Below, piece by piece: positions 1 to 7,123 of a DNA stretch of 8,001 bases (the stretch's first letter is position 1; each line of letters begins with the position of its first letter). A program made the position numbers and the translations under genes. The stretch is from Flavobacteriales bacterium UBA5869 (GTDB lineage: Bacteria > Bacteroidota > Bacteroidia > Flavobacteriales_D > Crocinitomicaceae): contig DJFP01000201.1 of NCBI GenBank assembly GCA_002432565.1, positions 1-8,001 on the forward strand, read 5' to 3'. The notes below the pieces were generated by a model. It made no database searches and was not told the DNA's origin. It worked only from the letters and a program-made list of their open reading frames with translations.

Positions 1-903
1 GTGATTTTCCCGGTTCCTTCCTGGAATAACAATCATTATACTTATTTAAATAATGCCCGTCCGATCCTGATTGAGACCAGTCCGGAAAATAATTTCATGC
101 CGCGAGCGGAAGAGATTGCTCCGTTCCTGGGAGAGGCAAGTTTACTTGCTTTGTGTTCCCCTTTAAATCCTACCGGGACTGTTTTTTCCAAAGAAGACCT
201 GACGCAGATCTGTGATTTGGTGTTGGCTGAGAATAAAAAACGCGCGCTTTCCGGTGCGAAGCCTTTATATGTGATGTATGACCAGATTTACTGGCCTTTG
301 ACGTATGGTTCTATCGAACATTACAACCCGGTTTCCCTTCGACCTGAAATGCGTGAGTATACTTTGTTTGTTGATGGGATTTCGAAATCATTGGCAGCAA
401 CCGGTGTTCGTGTTGGATGGACCATGGGACCAAAGTTCCTGATCAATAAGATCAAATCGATCCTGACACATGTTGGGGCCTGGGCTCCAAAGGCCGAGCA
501 GGTTGCTACTGCCAGGTACCTGAATGAATTGAGCCAGTATGACGCTTACCTCAATCATATCAAATCCGAGATCAACGCACGGTTGGTTGGTTTCTACAAT
601 GGAATTCAGTCTTTGAAATCAGCTGGTCACAAAGTAGATGCCATTGCTCCGGAAGCAGCGATTTATTTAACAGTACAGTTCGCATTGCACGGTTTGAGAA
701 CCGAATCAGGGAAAGTGCTGGAAACAACCCAGGAAGTAACAAAATACATTTTAGATGAGGCAAAGGTGGCTATCGTTCCATTCTATGCCTTTGGTTCTTC
801 AGATGATTCCAATTGGTACAGACTTTCAGTGGGTACTTGTAAATTGGAAGACGTTGACGGAGTGATTTCGAATTTGAAAGCAGCTTTGGAAAAATTAAAC
901 TAA
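1..903 (+). CDS. PLP-dependent aminotransferase, class I/II (5'-truncated by window edge)
   Basis: This is a fold-type I, aspartate-aminotransferase-like enzyme that should move an amino group between an amino acid and a 2-oxo acid using pyridoxal phosphate in the cytoplasm. Counting from the window edge, visible landmarks are a Trp in the PSW context (W7, the usual PLP-stacking position), the NPTG motif at 56-59, DQIY at 94-97 (Asp to the pyridine nitrogen, Tyr to the PLP hydroxyl), the SK pair with the Schiff-base lysine K129, R137 in GVRVGW (phosphate contact), and R274 in YRLSVGT (substrate carboxylate arginine). All catalytic residues of this part are intact. Family members are about 390-430 residues, so roughly 100-130 N-terminal residues lie left of the window. 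The GTG at position 1 is therefore unlikely to be the true start. Substrate specificity cannot be read from the sequence. An intrinsic terminator follows 20 bases after the stop. Confidence 0.93.
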   Translation: MIFPVPSWNNNHYTYLNNARPILIETSPENNFMPRAEEIAPFLGEASLLALCSPLNPTGTVFSKEDLTQICDLVLAENKKRALSGAKPLYVMYDQIYWPLTYGSIEHYNPVSLRPEMREYTLFVDGISKSLAATGVRVGWTMGPKFLINKIKSILTHVGAWAPKAEQVATARYLNELSQYDAYLNHIKSEINARLVGFYNGIQSLKSAGHKVDAIAPEAAIYLTVQFALHGLRTESGKVLETTQEVTKYILDEAKVAIVPFYAFGSSDDSNWYRLSVGTCKLEDVDGVISNLKAALEKLN

Positions 904-923
904 AAAGGTGTGAAAATCATAAG

Positions 924-954
924 AAAACCCTGATCGTTTTTATCGGGGTTTTTT
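924..954 (+). terminator. Intrinsic terminator after the aminotransferase gene
   Basis: An 11-bp stem (924-934 with 942-952) contains one G-U wobble and encloses a 7-base loop. The core is CCCTGAT pairing with ATCGGGG. The A-tract before the stem pairs with the start of the T-run TTTTTT (949-954). It lies 20 bases after the TAA stop and separates the aminotransferase from the protease gene. Confidence 0.88.
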
Positions 955-967
955 CAGTTAAAACGAG

Positions 968-997
968 TTGTTATTTCAACCATAACAGGTGTTTTTG
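968..997 (+). promoter_or_regulatory. Weak candidate promoter for the metalloprotease gene
   Basis: A TTG at 968-970 lies 19 bases before TGTTTTTG at 990-997, which matches the Bacteroidota -7 consensus TAnnTTTG at 5 of 6 defined positions. This would give a leader of about 135 bases. The surrounding 955-1137 region is AT-rich, so such matches arise easily by chance. I see no better candidate and no Shine-Dalgarno sequence before the ATG at 1138. Confidence 0.22.
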
Positions 998-1137
998 TGA
1001 AATAATTAATATTCAAATCCATTGGAAAGATATTCACAATTTGATTTATTGGGATTAGAATGATCAGATTCAAATGATTTTTTCATTAAATTTCACTCCC
1101 AGAACTACAAAACTATATTCAAAATTAAACTACGCTT

Positions 1138-3987
1138 ATGAGAAAATTCCTCTTTTCTGCGGCCATGCTGTGTGGGCTTACGTCCTATTCGCAGGTTGCG
1201 CAATTAAAGTCTCAGCAGTTTGTTTCTCCACAAACGGTTGAAAAATGCAGTCAGCATCATCACATGCAGGAAATGCAAATCAAAGATCCGGCACGTTATG
1301 CAACAATCTTTAAAGATCCGCTTCCTAACCAGGGAACGAAACACAAACCAAACAGCGGAACAGAGAAACTGACTGGCGTTATTTACACGATCCCGGTTGT
1401 TTTCCACATTATTCATAACAATGGATCGGAAAACATTTCGGATGCACAGATCCAGGACGCTTTAAATATCCTGAACCGTGATTATCGAAAGCTGAATGCG
1501 GATACGAGCCAGATTGTAGCAGCCTTTCAAGGTGATGCCGCCGATGTGGAAATTCGTTTTGTTTTTGCTACCGTAGCTCCAAACGGTGCCTGTTTTTCAG
1601 GAATTACAAGAACAATTAGTACGACTACTTTTGATGGTAGTGATGGTGAAGTTCAGGTTGCTGCCGTGGTCAACGGGAACAATGTATACCAGGGAATCTG
1701 GCCGCATAACCGCTACTTAAATATCTATATTGCAGATGATATTGGTGGTGCAGCGGGTTATACTTTTAATCCGAACAATGGTGGAACGGCCCAGCAGCAA
1801 ATGTATTACAACGGTGTTTTTGCTTTGCATAATTACACCGGATCCATTGGAACTTCTAGTGTTACGAATAGCAGAACATTGACACACGAAGTGGGGCACT
1901 GGTTAAATTTGTCGCATGTTTGGGGAGCTAACAACAACCCGGGATCTGCAGGCTGCGGTGGTACTGATAACGTAAATGATACTCCGGCAACACAAGGTTC
2001 AACATCTTGTGCGCTTACTCAAAACTCTTGCTCAACGGATAATGCTTATTGGGGGTTTGATCAAATCGACCAGGTACAAAACTATATGGACTATTCTTAT
2101 TGTTCAAAAATGTTTACGCAGGGCCAGGTGGATCGAATGCGTGCTGCAATCATCAGTTCCGTAGGAGGTAGAAACAATATCTGGACAACTGCCAATTTAA
2201 ACCTAGTAGGTGGTGGACCCGGAACGTCTTTGTGTGCATTGGATTTCAGTGCTAACCAAACTACCATGTGTGCGGGAACAACGGTAACATATACTCCAAG
2301 CCAAACTTCAGGGATTGCAACTTATTCCTGGTCTTTCCCGGGAGGAACACCTGCAACATCTACAGCTGCAAGTCCAACAGTTACTTACCCGACGGCTGGT
2401 ACTTACAATGCAAGTTTGAGTATTACCGCTACGTCGAATGGAGCTACTTATTCCAAGTCGAAGACAAATTACATTACGGTAAATGCAAATACAACCGTTA
2501 GTTTACCTATTACGGAAGGTTTTGTTTCTGCTACTTTCCCTCCAACCGGCTGGACGATTGTTAACATTGGAGGTTCAGGTACCTGGACAAGATCCGCTTC
2601 TGTGGGGCTTGCTCCAACTGCGGGTAATTCTTTGATGTTTGACAATTACTATATCCAAACAGGGAATGATGAAATCCGTTTGCCAAAAGCCGATATTGCT
2701 GCATACTCCAGCGCGAGTTTAGTGTTTGATGTAGCTTATGCACCTTACGATGGTGTTAATTTCGATGGATTAGAAGTGTTGGTTTCGACCGATTGCGGTG
2801 GAACTTTTACATCCGTTTATTCCAAATCGAATACTGTTTTGGCAACTGCATCTGCTACAGAAGATCCTTTCGTTCCAACGTCATCACAATGGCGATCTGA
2901 GACCGTGGACCTGACTCCGTTCGTTGGAAACAGCTCGGTGTGGATAGCATTCCGAAATATTTCAGGATATGGAAATGCCCTTTATATAGATAATATCAAT
3001 GTTTCGGGAGTAAGCGGAACTCCAACTGCTCCGGTTGCTTCGTTTACTTCTACTAACCAAACTGTTTGTGCAGGGCAATCTGTTACTTATACGAGTACTT
3101 CTACAAATAACCCGACTTCATACAGCTGGTCATTCCCGGGTGGAAACCCTTCAAGTTCTACTTCTGCAAGCCAGGTTGTAACTTATCCTACTGCCGGAAC
3201 ATACAACGTAACCTTAACGGCTACAAATGCCGGCGGATCGAATGCATCCAATCAAACAGGTTATGTTACGGTAAATGCAATTCCTTCAGCTCCCGCAATC
3301 ACTGCAGGCGGAGCAACAACATTCTGTCAGGGTGGTTCCGTAACGTTGAGTTCTTCTACCGGATCGGCTACAACATGGTCTAATTCGGCAAGTGGTTCTT
3401 CCATTACGGTAAATGCTTCCGGAAATTATACGGCTACCACAACGGTTGCTTCCTGTACTTCGGCTGCGTCTAATACCATTACAGTAACGGCTAACTCGAA
3501 TCCAAACGTGATATTCAGCGGAGTACCCATGTTGTGTGTGAATGACGGACCTTATACCTTATTCCAGGGAAGTCCGGCGGGTGGAACTTATTCCGGAACC
3601 GGAGTAACAGGAAACCAGTTTAATCCCGGAACAGTGGGTGTGAGCTCTACTACGGTAACTTACAGCTATACCAATGGAAACGGATGTTCCGGATCAGCGC
3701 AGACAACGGTGGTGGTTGACGGTTGTGCGTCGATTTCAGAAAATGAACTGGATTTCATCCTGGTTTACCCGAATCCATCTACCGGATCATTTACTGTTTC
3801 TTCCGGAGATGTAACCATGAGCTCCCTCAAGGTATACAATGCATTGGGTCAGGTTGTTTATGAGGTTTCTGATTTGCAAACAGCAAAACAGGATGTTGAT
3901 CTGAAGCATATGGCGAAAGGTGTTTACACACTTCGTGTTCTGACAGATGCAGGAACACAGCATATACCGGTTGTGTTGGAAAAATAA
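1138..3987 (+). CDS. Secreted M43 (pappalysin-like) zinc metalloprotease with PKD repeats and T9SS sorting domain
   Basis: A predicted extracellular metalloendopeptidase of 949 residues. A signal peptide spans about residues 1-19, followed by a likely propeptide to about 80. The metzincin catalytic domain covers about 82-350: zinc motif HEVGHWLNLSH at 250-260 (H250, E251, H254, H260) and Met-turn NYMDYS with M317, typical of M43B. Cys273, 291, 298 and 322 could form the family's disulfides. Next are a PKD domain (about 367-449), a choice-of-anchor-J/MAM-like beta-sandwich (about 455-623), a second PKD domain (about 632-713) and two Ig-like, Cys-containing modules (about 715-785 and 786-860). 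The C-terminus (about 874-949, starting at VYPNPSTG, with LKVYNALGQVV and KGVYTLRV) is a type A sorting domain for T9SS export and surface anchoring or release. The glycine usual at the third position after the second zinc His is Asn257. Protein substrate unknown. The gene is flanked by terminators and so appears monocistronic. Confidence 0.94.
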   Translation: MRKFLFSAAMLCGLTSYSQVAQLKSQQFVSPQTVEKCSQHHHMQEMQIKDPARYATIFKDPLPNQGTKHKPNSGTEKLTGVIYTIPVVFHIIHNNGSENISDAQIQDALNILNRDYRKLNADTSQIVAAFQGDAADVEIRFVFATVAPNGACFSGITRTISTTTFDGSDGEVQVAAVVNGNNVYQGIWPHNRYLNIYIADDIGGAAGYTFNPNNGGTAQQQMYYNGVFALHNYTGSIGTSSVTNSRTLTHEVGHWLNLSHVWGANNNPGSAGCGGTDNVNDTPATQGSTSCALTQNSCSTDNAYWGFDQIDQVQNYMDYSYCSKMFTQGQVDRMRAAIISSVGGRNNIWTTANLNLVGGGPGTSLCALDFSANQTTMCAGTTVTYTPSQTSGIATYSWSFPGGTPATSTAASPTVTYPTAGTYNASLSITATSNGATYSKSKTNYITVNANTTVSLPITEGFVSATFPPTGWTIVNIGGSGTWTRSASVGLAPTAGNSLMFDNYYIQTGNDEIRLPKADIAAYSSASLVFDVAYAPYDGVNFDGLEVLVSTDCGGTFTSVYSKSNTVLATASATEDPFVPTSSQWRSETVDLTPFVGNSSVWIAFRNISGYGNALYIDNINVSGVSGTPTAPVASFTSTNQTVCAGQSVTYTSTSTNNPTSYSWSFPGGNPSSSTSASQVVTYPTAGTYNVTLTATNAGGSNASNQTGYVTVNAIPSAPAITAGGATTFCQGGSVTLSSSTGSATTWSNSASGSSITVNASGNYTATTTVASCTSAASNTITVTANSNPNVIFSGVPMLCVNDGPYTLFQGSPAGGTYSGTGVTGNQFNPGTVGVSSTTVTYSYTNGNGCSGSAQTTVVVDGCASISENELDFILVYPNPSTGSFTVSSGDVTMSSLKVYNALGQVVYEVSDLQTAKQDVDLKHMAKGVYTLRVLTDAGTQHIPVVLEK

Positions 3988-4005
3988 ACGGATTATTTAT
4001 TCAGG

Positions 4006-4037
4006 AAAGGCTGTTACATTACGTAGCAGCCTTTTTT
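4006..4037 (+). terminator. Intrinsic terminator after the metalloprotease gene
   Basis: A 12-bp stem (4006-4017 with 4023-4034) has a single G-U wobble and a 5-base loop. The core AAAGGCTG pairs with CAGCCTTT, and a run of six T occupies 4032-4037. It starts 18 bases after the TAA stop. Confidence 0.92.
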
Positions 4038-4257
4038 GTTTGAATGCGGGCCTGCTTCGCCAATTTTCTAATTTGGGAGTTTGCCAAAAGCAAACGCAAA
4101 AACACGATGTTGGTTTTTGCACAAAAAAGCAAGGCTATTGTTTTATTTAAAAATGCTGTACGGAAAATCGCAACAGTCTGAATTTGAGGTGCGGAATTCC
4201 GTTTTTTATTCCTATGCATACCTAGCAAATTTGTCTCGAAACTTAAAATTGAAAACC
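4038..4257 (+). other. Leader/intergenic region before the TolB-like/barrel gene
   Basis: This 220-base stretch carries the upstream signals of the gene at 4258. The frame stays open from 4081, but the translation looks non-coding and would bury the signal peptide. The nearest thing to a -7 promoter element is CAAATTTG at 4226-4233 (5 of 6 positions of TAnnTTTG), without a matching TTTG at the usual spacing upstream. I see no convincing operator, riboswitch or small gene here. Confidence 0.35.
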
Positions 4258-5370
4258 ATGAAAAAATTGATTCTAATGTGTTTGGGATTATATACATACG
4301 AATCCTTTGCACAAACCTCACAACTTCCTTCAATGGTAATTGCCGGGATCGAAGTAAGGAATATTGCTTCCAATGAAGATATTCTGCGTTCTGTGATCTA
4401 CAAAAGCCTGGTTAACTCCAAAAAATATGTAGTAAACGACCGATACGATGTTGCCGAGAAATTAGGTGACAACAAAATGAAGGAATGTATGGGAAAAGAC
4501 TGCCTGGGGAAAGTCGGTAATCAGTTAAGTGCTGATTTTGCGATGAGCGCCAGTTATGAAGGATTGGGCGACCGTATCCTGATCTCCATGAAAATTGTGA
4601 ATGTGAAAACCGGTGAAATTGACCGGAATGAAATTGAGCAATTTGAGAACCAGCCGCGTGAATTGAACCGCATGACAGATATTATGATCTACAAACTGCT
4701 GAAAATGGATGTAGACCTTTCAATGTATAAAGCTTTGTTCTTTAAAGACGGACCCACGGCAAGCACCGGATTGGGGAAGATGAATAATTCCGGACCACGG
4801 ATTGGATTCGCGGTTGCAACAGGAGATAACGGGGAGTTTTTTACACGGAATGAACGAGAAGGAGGAGTCGGGACTTTACCTGTACTGTTCAATATCGGTT
4901 ACCAATTGGAAGTTCAGTATGCGGGAAGCGAAAAGTTTAGCGGTTTGTTTGAGTTTTTGGGAAATGTTGCAGGAATGGAGCATGGTACTCCGATACCTTC
5001 ACTGGCTATTATGCATGGTGTCCGCTTTGGCAAAGGAGCCTGGGAAATTGCGATGGGGCCATCATTTACCATGAAGCGACTGGTTTCCGGAACTACCGAT
5101 TATGATGGGAATTTTCATACTTACCAGGAATTGACAGACCTGGGACTGGGAGAATCTGCTAAGCATATGTCTTACTTCAAACGACCGGATACACGCGGAG
5201 CAACCTATTTTTCGACCAATTTTATTTTCGCAGTCGGTAAAACTTTCCGTCCGGGAGCTTTGAATGTGCCATTGAACTTTTATGCCAGTATGAATAAATA
5301 TGGGACCACTTATGGGGTTTCACTGGGGATCAATATCACCCGATCACGTAAATACACCTACACCAAATAA
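4258..5370 (+). CDS. Exported protein: TolB/CsgG-like N-domain plus probable outer-membrane beta-barrel; function unknown
   Basis: I do not recognise a named gene. The chosen ATG gives 370 residues beginning with a signal peptide (MKKLILMCLGLYTYESFAQ, cleavage near residue 19). Residues about 24-150 resemble the periplasmic alpha/beta fold shared by TolB N-terminal, CsgG and LpoB-like proteins: a first strand MVIAGIEV, a helix, KKYVVNDR, a CMGKDC pair (C77, C82) followed by LGKVGNQLSADFAMSASYEGLGDRILISMKIVNVKTGEI. That is the familiar pattern of C-x4-C, helix, 'GADY', then strands ending in 'TG'. Residues about 178-370 alternate polar and hydrophobic residues with many glycines and aromatics (RIGFAVATGD, FNIGYQLEVQYAG, GVSLGINITRS), as in outer-membrane barrels. 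It may sense or assemble something at the envelope, but no substrate can be named. There is no lipobox and no T9SS tail. It stands alone, convergent with the creD operon. Confidence 0.8.
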   Translation: MKKLILMCLGLYTYESFAQTSQLPSMVIAGIEVRNIASNEDILRSVIYKSLVNSKKYVVNDRYDVAEKLGDNKMKECMGKDCLGKVGNQLSADFAMSASYEGLGDRILISMKIVNVKTGEIDRNEIEQFENQPRELNRMTDIMIYKLLKMDVDLSMYKALFFKDGPTASTGLGKMNNSGPRIGFAVATGDNGEFFTRNEREGGVGTLPVLFNIGYQLEVQYAGSEKFSGLFEFLGNVAGMEHGTPIPSLAIMHGVRFGKGAWEIAMGPSFTMKRLVSGTTDYDGNFHTYQELTDLGLGESAKHMSYFKRPDTRGATYFSTNFIFAVGKTFRPGALNVPLNFYASMNKYGTTYGVSLGINITRSRKYTYTK

Positions 5371-5441
5371 ATCAGCACCTTCGCGACCACTTAGTCAAAA
5401 TTTTAGTGGAGGAGCACAAAGAGGATTCGTGTAGAGGAGAG
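5371..5441. other. Short intergenic stretch between convergent genes
   Basis: Seventy-one bases separate the stop of the TolB-like/barrel gene from the shared terminator hairpin. They contain a weak CCACT...AGTGG inverted pair (5377-5411 area) and a purine-rich run, but no open reading frame. I see no function that the sequence supports. Confidence 0.4.
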
Positions 5442-5477
5442 AAATCCCCGGTTCCGTGTGTGCGGACCGGGGATTTT
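5442..5477. terminator. Bidirectional terminator between convergent genes
   Basis: A strong GC-rich hairpin pairs 5442-5456 with 5463-5476 (about 14 bp with one bulged T), with a 6-base loop TGTGTG. The core is ATCCCCGG against CCGGGGAT. On the plus strand it is followed by TTTTGT. On the minus strand the A-tract before the stem gives a TTTC tail. It ends 6 bases beyond the creD stop and lies 71 bases beyond the stop of the plus-strand gene, so it most likely serves both converging transcripts. The short T-tails make it less ideal than the other two terminators. Confidence 0.78.
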
Positions 5478-5482
5478 GTAAC

Positions 5483-6769
5483 TCAAACTTTCAATCGTCT
5501 GGTGAAGCTCATGATTGCAGCCAGGACTACAAATAAGCCCATGCTTCCTACAATTAAAGCGTAGGTTTCAAGGTTTACGAGGACATACAAGAAACCGTAG
5601 AGGATTGAAATGGCTGTAAGAATGGTGAGTGCAAATTTCAGAGATCGAAGAACGGAATAAGCATACCAGCTTAAGAGTGATAGAATCCCGATGCCTGCCG
5701 CTAAGTATGAACGTGCAAATCCGAACTGTTCGGAAAAGGAGAGCAGGATTACATAGAAAAGAATGAGAGAAAGGCCGACCATCAGGTAATGGATTGGGTG
5801 AATACTCATTTTTCCGATTAATTCGATGAGGTAGAACACCGTAAATGTCAGCAGGATTACAAGAATGGCGTATTTAACCGTGCGCTCGTTGAGCTGGTAT
5901 TGATCAATCGCCTCCAGGAAGTCTACGGACGCTTCAGACAGTTTTCCATAAGGTTTGGAATGGTCGATACCGATTTTCGTGTTTTGGGCAATATTCATTA
6001 TGCTCCAGGAGCTTTTGAATCCTTTTTTGAGGTCAAACGAATCGGGATTCGGAAGTGAGGTCCCGGAGAAAGAAGGATTTTCCCAGTTTGAGTTCATGTG
6101 GTAGGTGCTTTTTTTGGCAAAGCCTTTCAGGATAATTTTGCCTGATCCGTTGATGGTGTAACCGGTATTGACTGCGATTTGGGTGGTTGATTTGTCAATA
6201 GTGAATGGAGCTGTTGCATAGAATAATTTGTCGGGGCTGGCTTCTGCAACCGATTCCTGTTCGATTTCGAATCCTTTGCCGTTCACTTCGATTTTTCCCA
6301 TGTTTGAAATCCGTGTTTCGGAAAGCGCTAAAAGTCCTATTTGTGCTTTTGATAAATCCAGGGTGGGATCGTTGAGATTGGGAATGAACTCAGCAGCAGT
6401 ATAATTAGTTGACTGAAAGACAGGGACGTGGTAAATGCCACGCTTTTTAGAGCTTGCGTTTACGTTGAGCGTGGTTCTTTCCGATTCAGGAAAAAAGAAA
6501 TGGTATCTCTTTCCGGCTTTGTGGCTTTTTAGAGGAATACGCAGCACCAATCCCTGGTAAAGAAAATCACTTCCCCATTCGGAACGTATTTCTTCCTTAA
6601 TGGCTTCAGCCCGGTCTTTGCGTTCTTCTATCAGGAATATCACCCTTGCCAATGGGGCCAGGAGAAGAATAGTGATCGTACCTATTAGAAGAAAACGACC
6701 AAAAGGAGCATTTAAAAATTTCATGAAACCATTGGTTTCCGGTTTGTTTGTTTCTGATTGATTTTCCAT
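5483..6769 (-). CDS. creD: CreD family inner-membrane protein
   Basis: A 428-residue polytopic inner-membrane protein close in length to E. coli CreD (450). One membrane segment lies at about 25-47. A large extracytoplasmic domain (about 48-297) follows, then five C-terminal helices (about 299-318, 325-346, 352-372, 376-398, 401-420). The family's diagnostic block is clear: DQYQLNERTVKYAILVILLTF at 289-309, IHPIHYLMVGLSLILFYVILLSFSEQFGF at 323-351. The molecular activity of CreD is not known. In E. coli it belongs to the CreBC regulon and affects colicin E2 tolerance, and in other bacteria it is linked to envelope integrity. Here no creB or creC adjoins; the neighbours are a small winged-helix regulator (54 bases upstream) and a membrane protein. 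A palindrome overlapping a perfect TAnnTTTG element lies 19-37 bases before the ATG, so it may also have its own promoter. TGA stop. Confidence 0.94.
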   Translation of the reverse strand: MENQSETNKPETNGFMKFLNAPFGRFLLIGTITILLLAPLARVIFLIEERKDRAEAIKEEIRSEWGSDFLYQGLVLRIPLKSHKAGKRYHFFFPESERTTLNVNASSKKRGIYHVPVFQSTNYTAAEFIPNLNDPTLDLSKAQIGLLALSETRISNMGKIEVNGKGFEIEQESVAEASPDKLFYATAPFTIDKSTTQIAVNTGYTINGSGKIILKGFAKKSTYHMNSNWENPSFSGTSLPNPDSFDLKKGFKSSWSIMNIAQNTKIGIDHSKPYGKLSEASVDFLEAIDQYQLNERTVKYAILVILLTFTVFYLIELIGKMSIHPIHYLMVGLSLILFYVILLSFSEQFGFARSYLAAGIGILSLLSWYAYSVLRSLKFALTILTAISILYGFLYVLVNLETYALIVGSMGLFVVLAAIMSFTRRLKV

Positions 6770-6781
6770 TTTTAATTAATT

Positions 6782-6805
6782 TAAAAGAACTTTGAATTTC
6801 AAAGT
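6782..6805. repeat. 24-bp repeat containing the operator, copy 1 (other copy 7731-7754)
   Basis: Positions 6782-6805 and 7731-7754 are identical at 23 of 24 bases in the same orientation. The only difference is the centre of the palindrome (T at 6797, A at 7746). The shared sequence extends beyond the palindrome by TAAAAGA on the side nearer the start codon, so the conserved unit is larger than the dyad alone. Confidence 0.9.
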
Positions 6806-6806
6806 T
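6788..6806. promoter_or_regulatory. Palindromic operator upstream of creD (copy 1)
   Basis: AACTTTGAATTTCAAAGTT is a perfect palindrome of 9-base arms around one central base. It lies between the regulator stop and the creD start, 19 bases before the creD ATG. A second copy lies before the first gene of the operon (7738-7754). A dyad of this size suits a dimeric winged-helix protein, and the obvious candidate is the regulator encoded at 6824-7123. Binding is inferred. Confidence 0.72.
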
Positions 6807-6807
6807 A
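6800..6807 (-). promoter_or_regulatory. Candidate -7 element of an internal creD promoter
   Basis: Read on the minus strand this is TAACTTTG, an exact match to the Bacteroidota -7 consensus TAnnTTTG. It overlaps the upstream half of the palindrome at 6788-6806, so a bound regulator would cover it. I see no TTG/TTTG at the expected distance of about 19-21 bases upstream, so the promoter would be weak or need help. Transcription would begin roughly 20-25 bases before the creD ATG. Confidence 0.5.
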
Positions 6808-6823
6808 AAACATAAAAAAATAG

Positions 6824-7123
6824 CTATTTGCTGGTTTTGATTAATTGCTCAAGCGCGGCCAAATGCCTGGCAAATGTTTGTTTTCCAAGTAAAGTTGCTT
6901 CATAAGTCGTATTGGGTTTTTTTCCGATAAATTGCTTTCTGATCGTAATGTATTCTGAAGTTTCCAGTGCTTTTATGTGTGAAGCCAGGTTTCCGTCGGT
7001 AACTTCCAGCAGTTCTTTCAGCCGGTTAAAGTCCACGGAGTCATTTACCATCAGAACGGACATGATTCCCAGCCTGATCCGATGGTCAAACGTTTTGTTG
7101 ATATCTGATATGATACTTGTCAT
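6824..7123 (-). CDS. Small winged-helix DNA-binding transcriptional regulator
   Basis: A 99-residue, single-domain winged-helix protein of the HTH_34/MarR-ArsR-like type. Residues about 8-26 form the first helix (INKTFDHRIRLGIMSVLMV), 31-40 the second (DFNRLKELLE), 43-56 the recognition helix (DGNLASHIKALETS) and 58-78 the beta wing (ITIRKQFIGKKPNTTYEATL). A C-terminal helix (about 80-97) probably makes the dimer. There is no sensor domain and no ArsR-type metal-binding cysteine (the protein contains no Cys), so the signal is unknown; it could come from the neighbouring membrane protein. Its ATG overlaps the preceding stop by one base (TAATG), which suggests translational coupling. It is encoded between two copies of an identical palindrome and is the best candidate to bind them. 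Confidence 0.9.
   Translation of the reverse strand: MTSIISDINKTFDHRIRLGIMSVLMVNDSVDFNRLKELLEVTDGNLASHIKALETSEYITIRKQFIGKKPNTTYEATLLGKQTFARHLAALEQLIKTSK

Noticed and set aside
1..3. GTG at the window edge as start of the aminotransferase
   Set aside because: The reading frame is simply open to the edge. The visible protein lacks the N-terminal 100 or more residues of the family and begins right at the PLP-stacking Trp region.
611..617. CTTTGAA half-site resembling the operator arm
   Set aside because: It is a single half-site inside the aminotransferase coding sequence without the matching second arm.
969..987. TGTTAT...ATAACA inverted pair before the protease gene
   Set aside because: The 6-base arms around 7 bases in AT-rich DNA are expected by chance and there is no second copy.
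995..1039. TTGTGAA...TTCACAA inverted pair, 31 bases apart
   Set aside because: The arms are short with wide spacing and no second copy. It could be a distant dyad, but nothing supports it.
4081..4257. N-terminal extension of 59 residues for the gene starting at 4258
   Set aside because: The extension would bury a clear signal peptide (MKKLILMCLG...) in the middle of the protein, and its composition looks like translated non-coding DNA.
1138..5370. Possible mobile or defence island involving the protease and the TolB-like/barrel gene
   Set aside because: There is no transposase, integrase, target-site duplication or defence domain. The genes have ordinary Bacteroidota envelope/secretion features and separate terminators.
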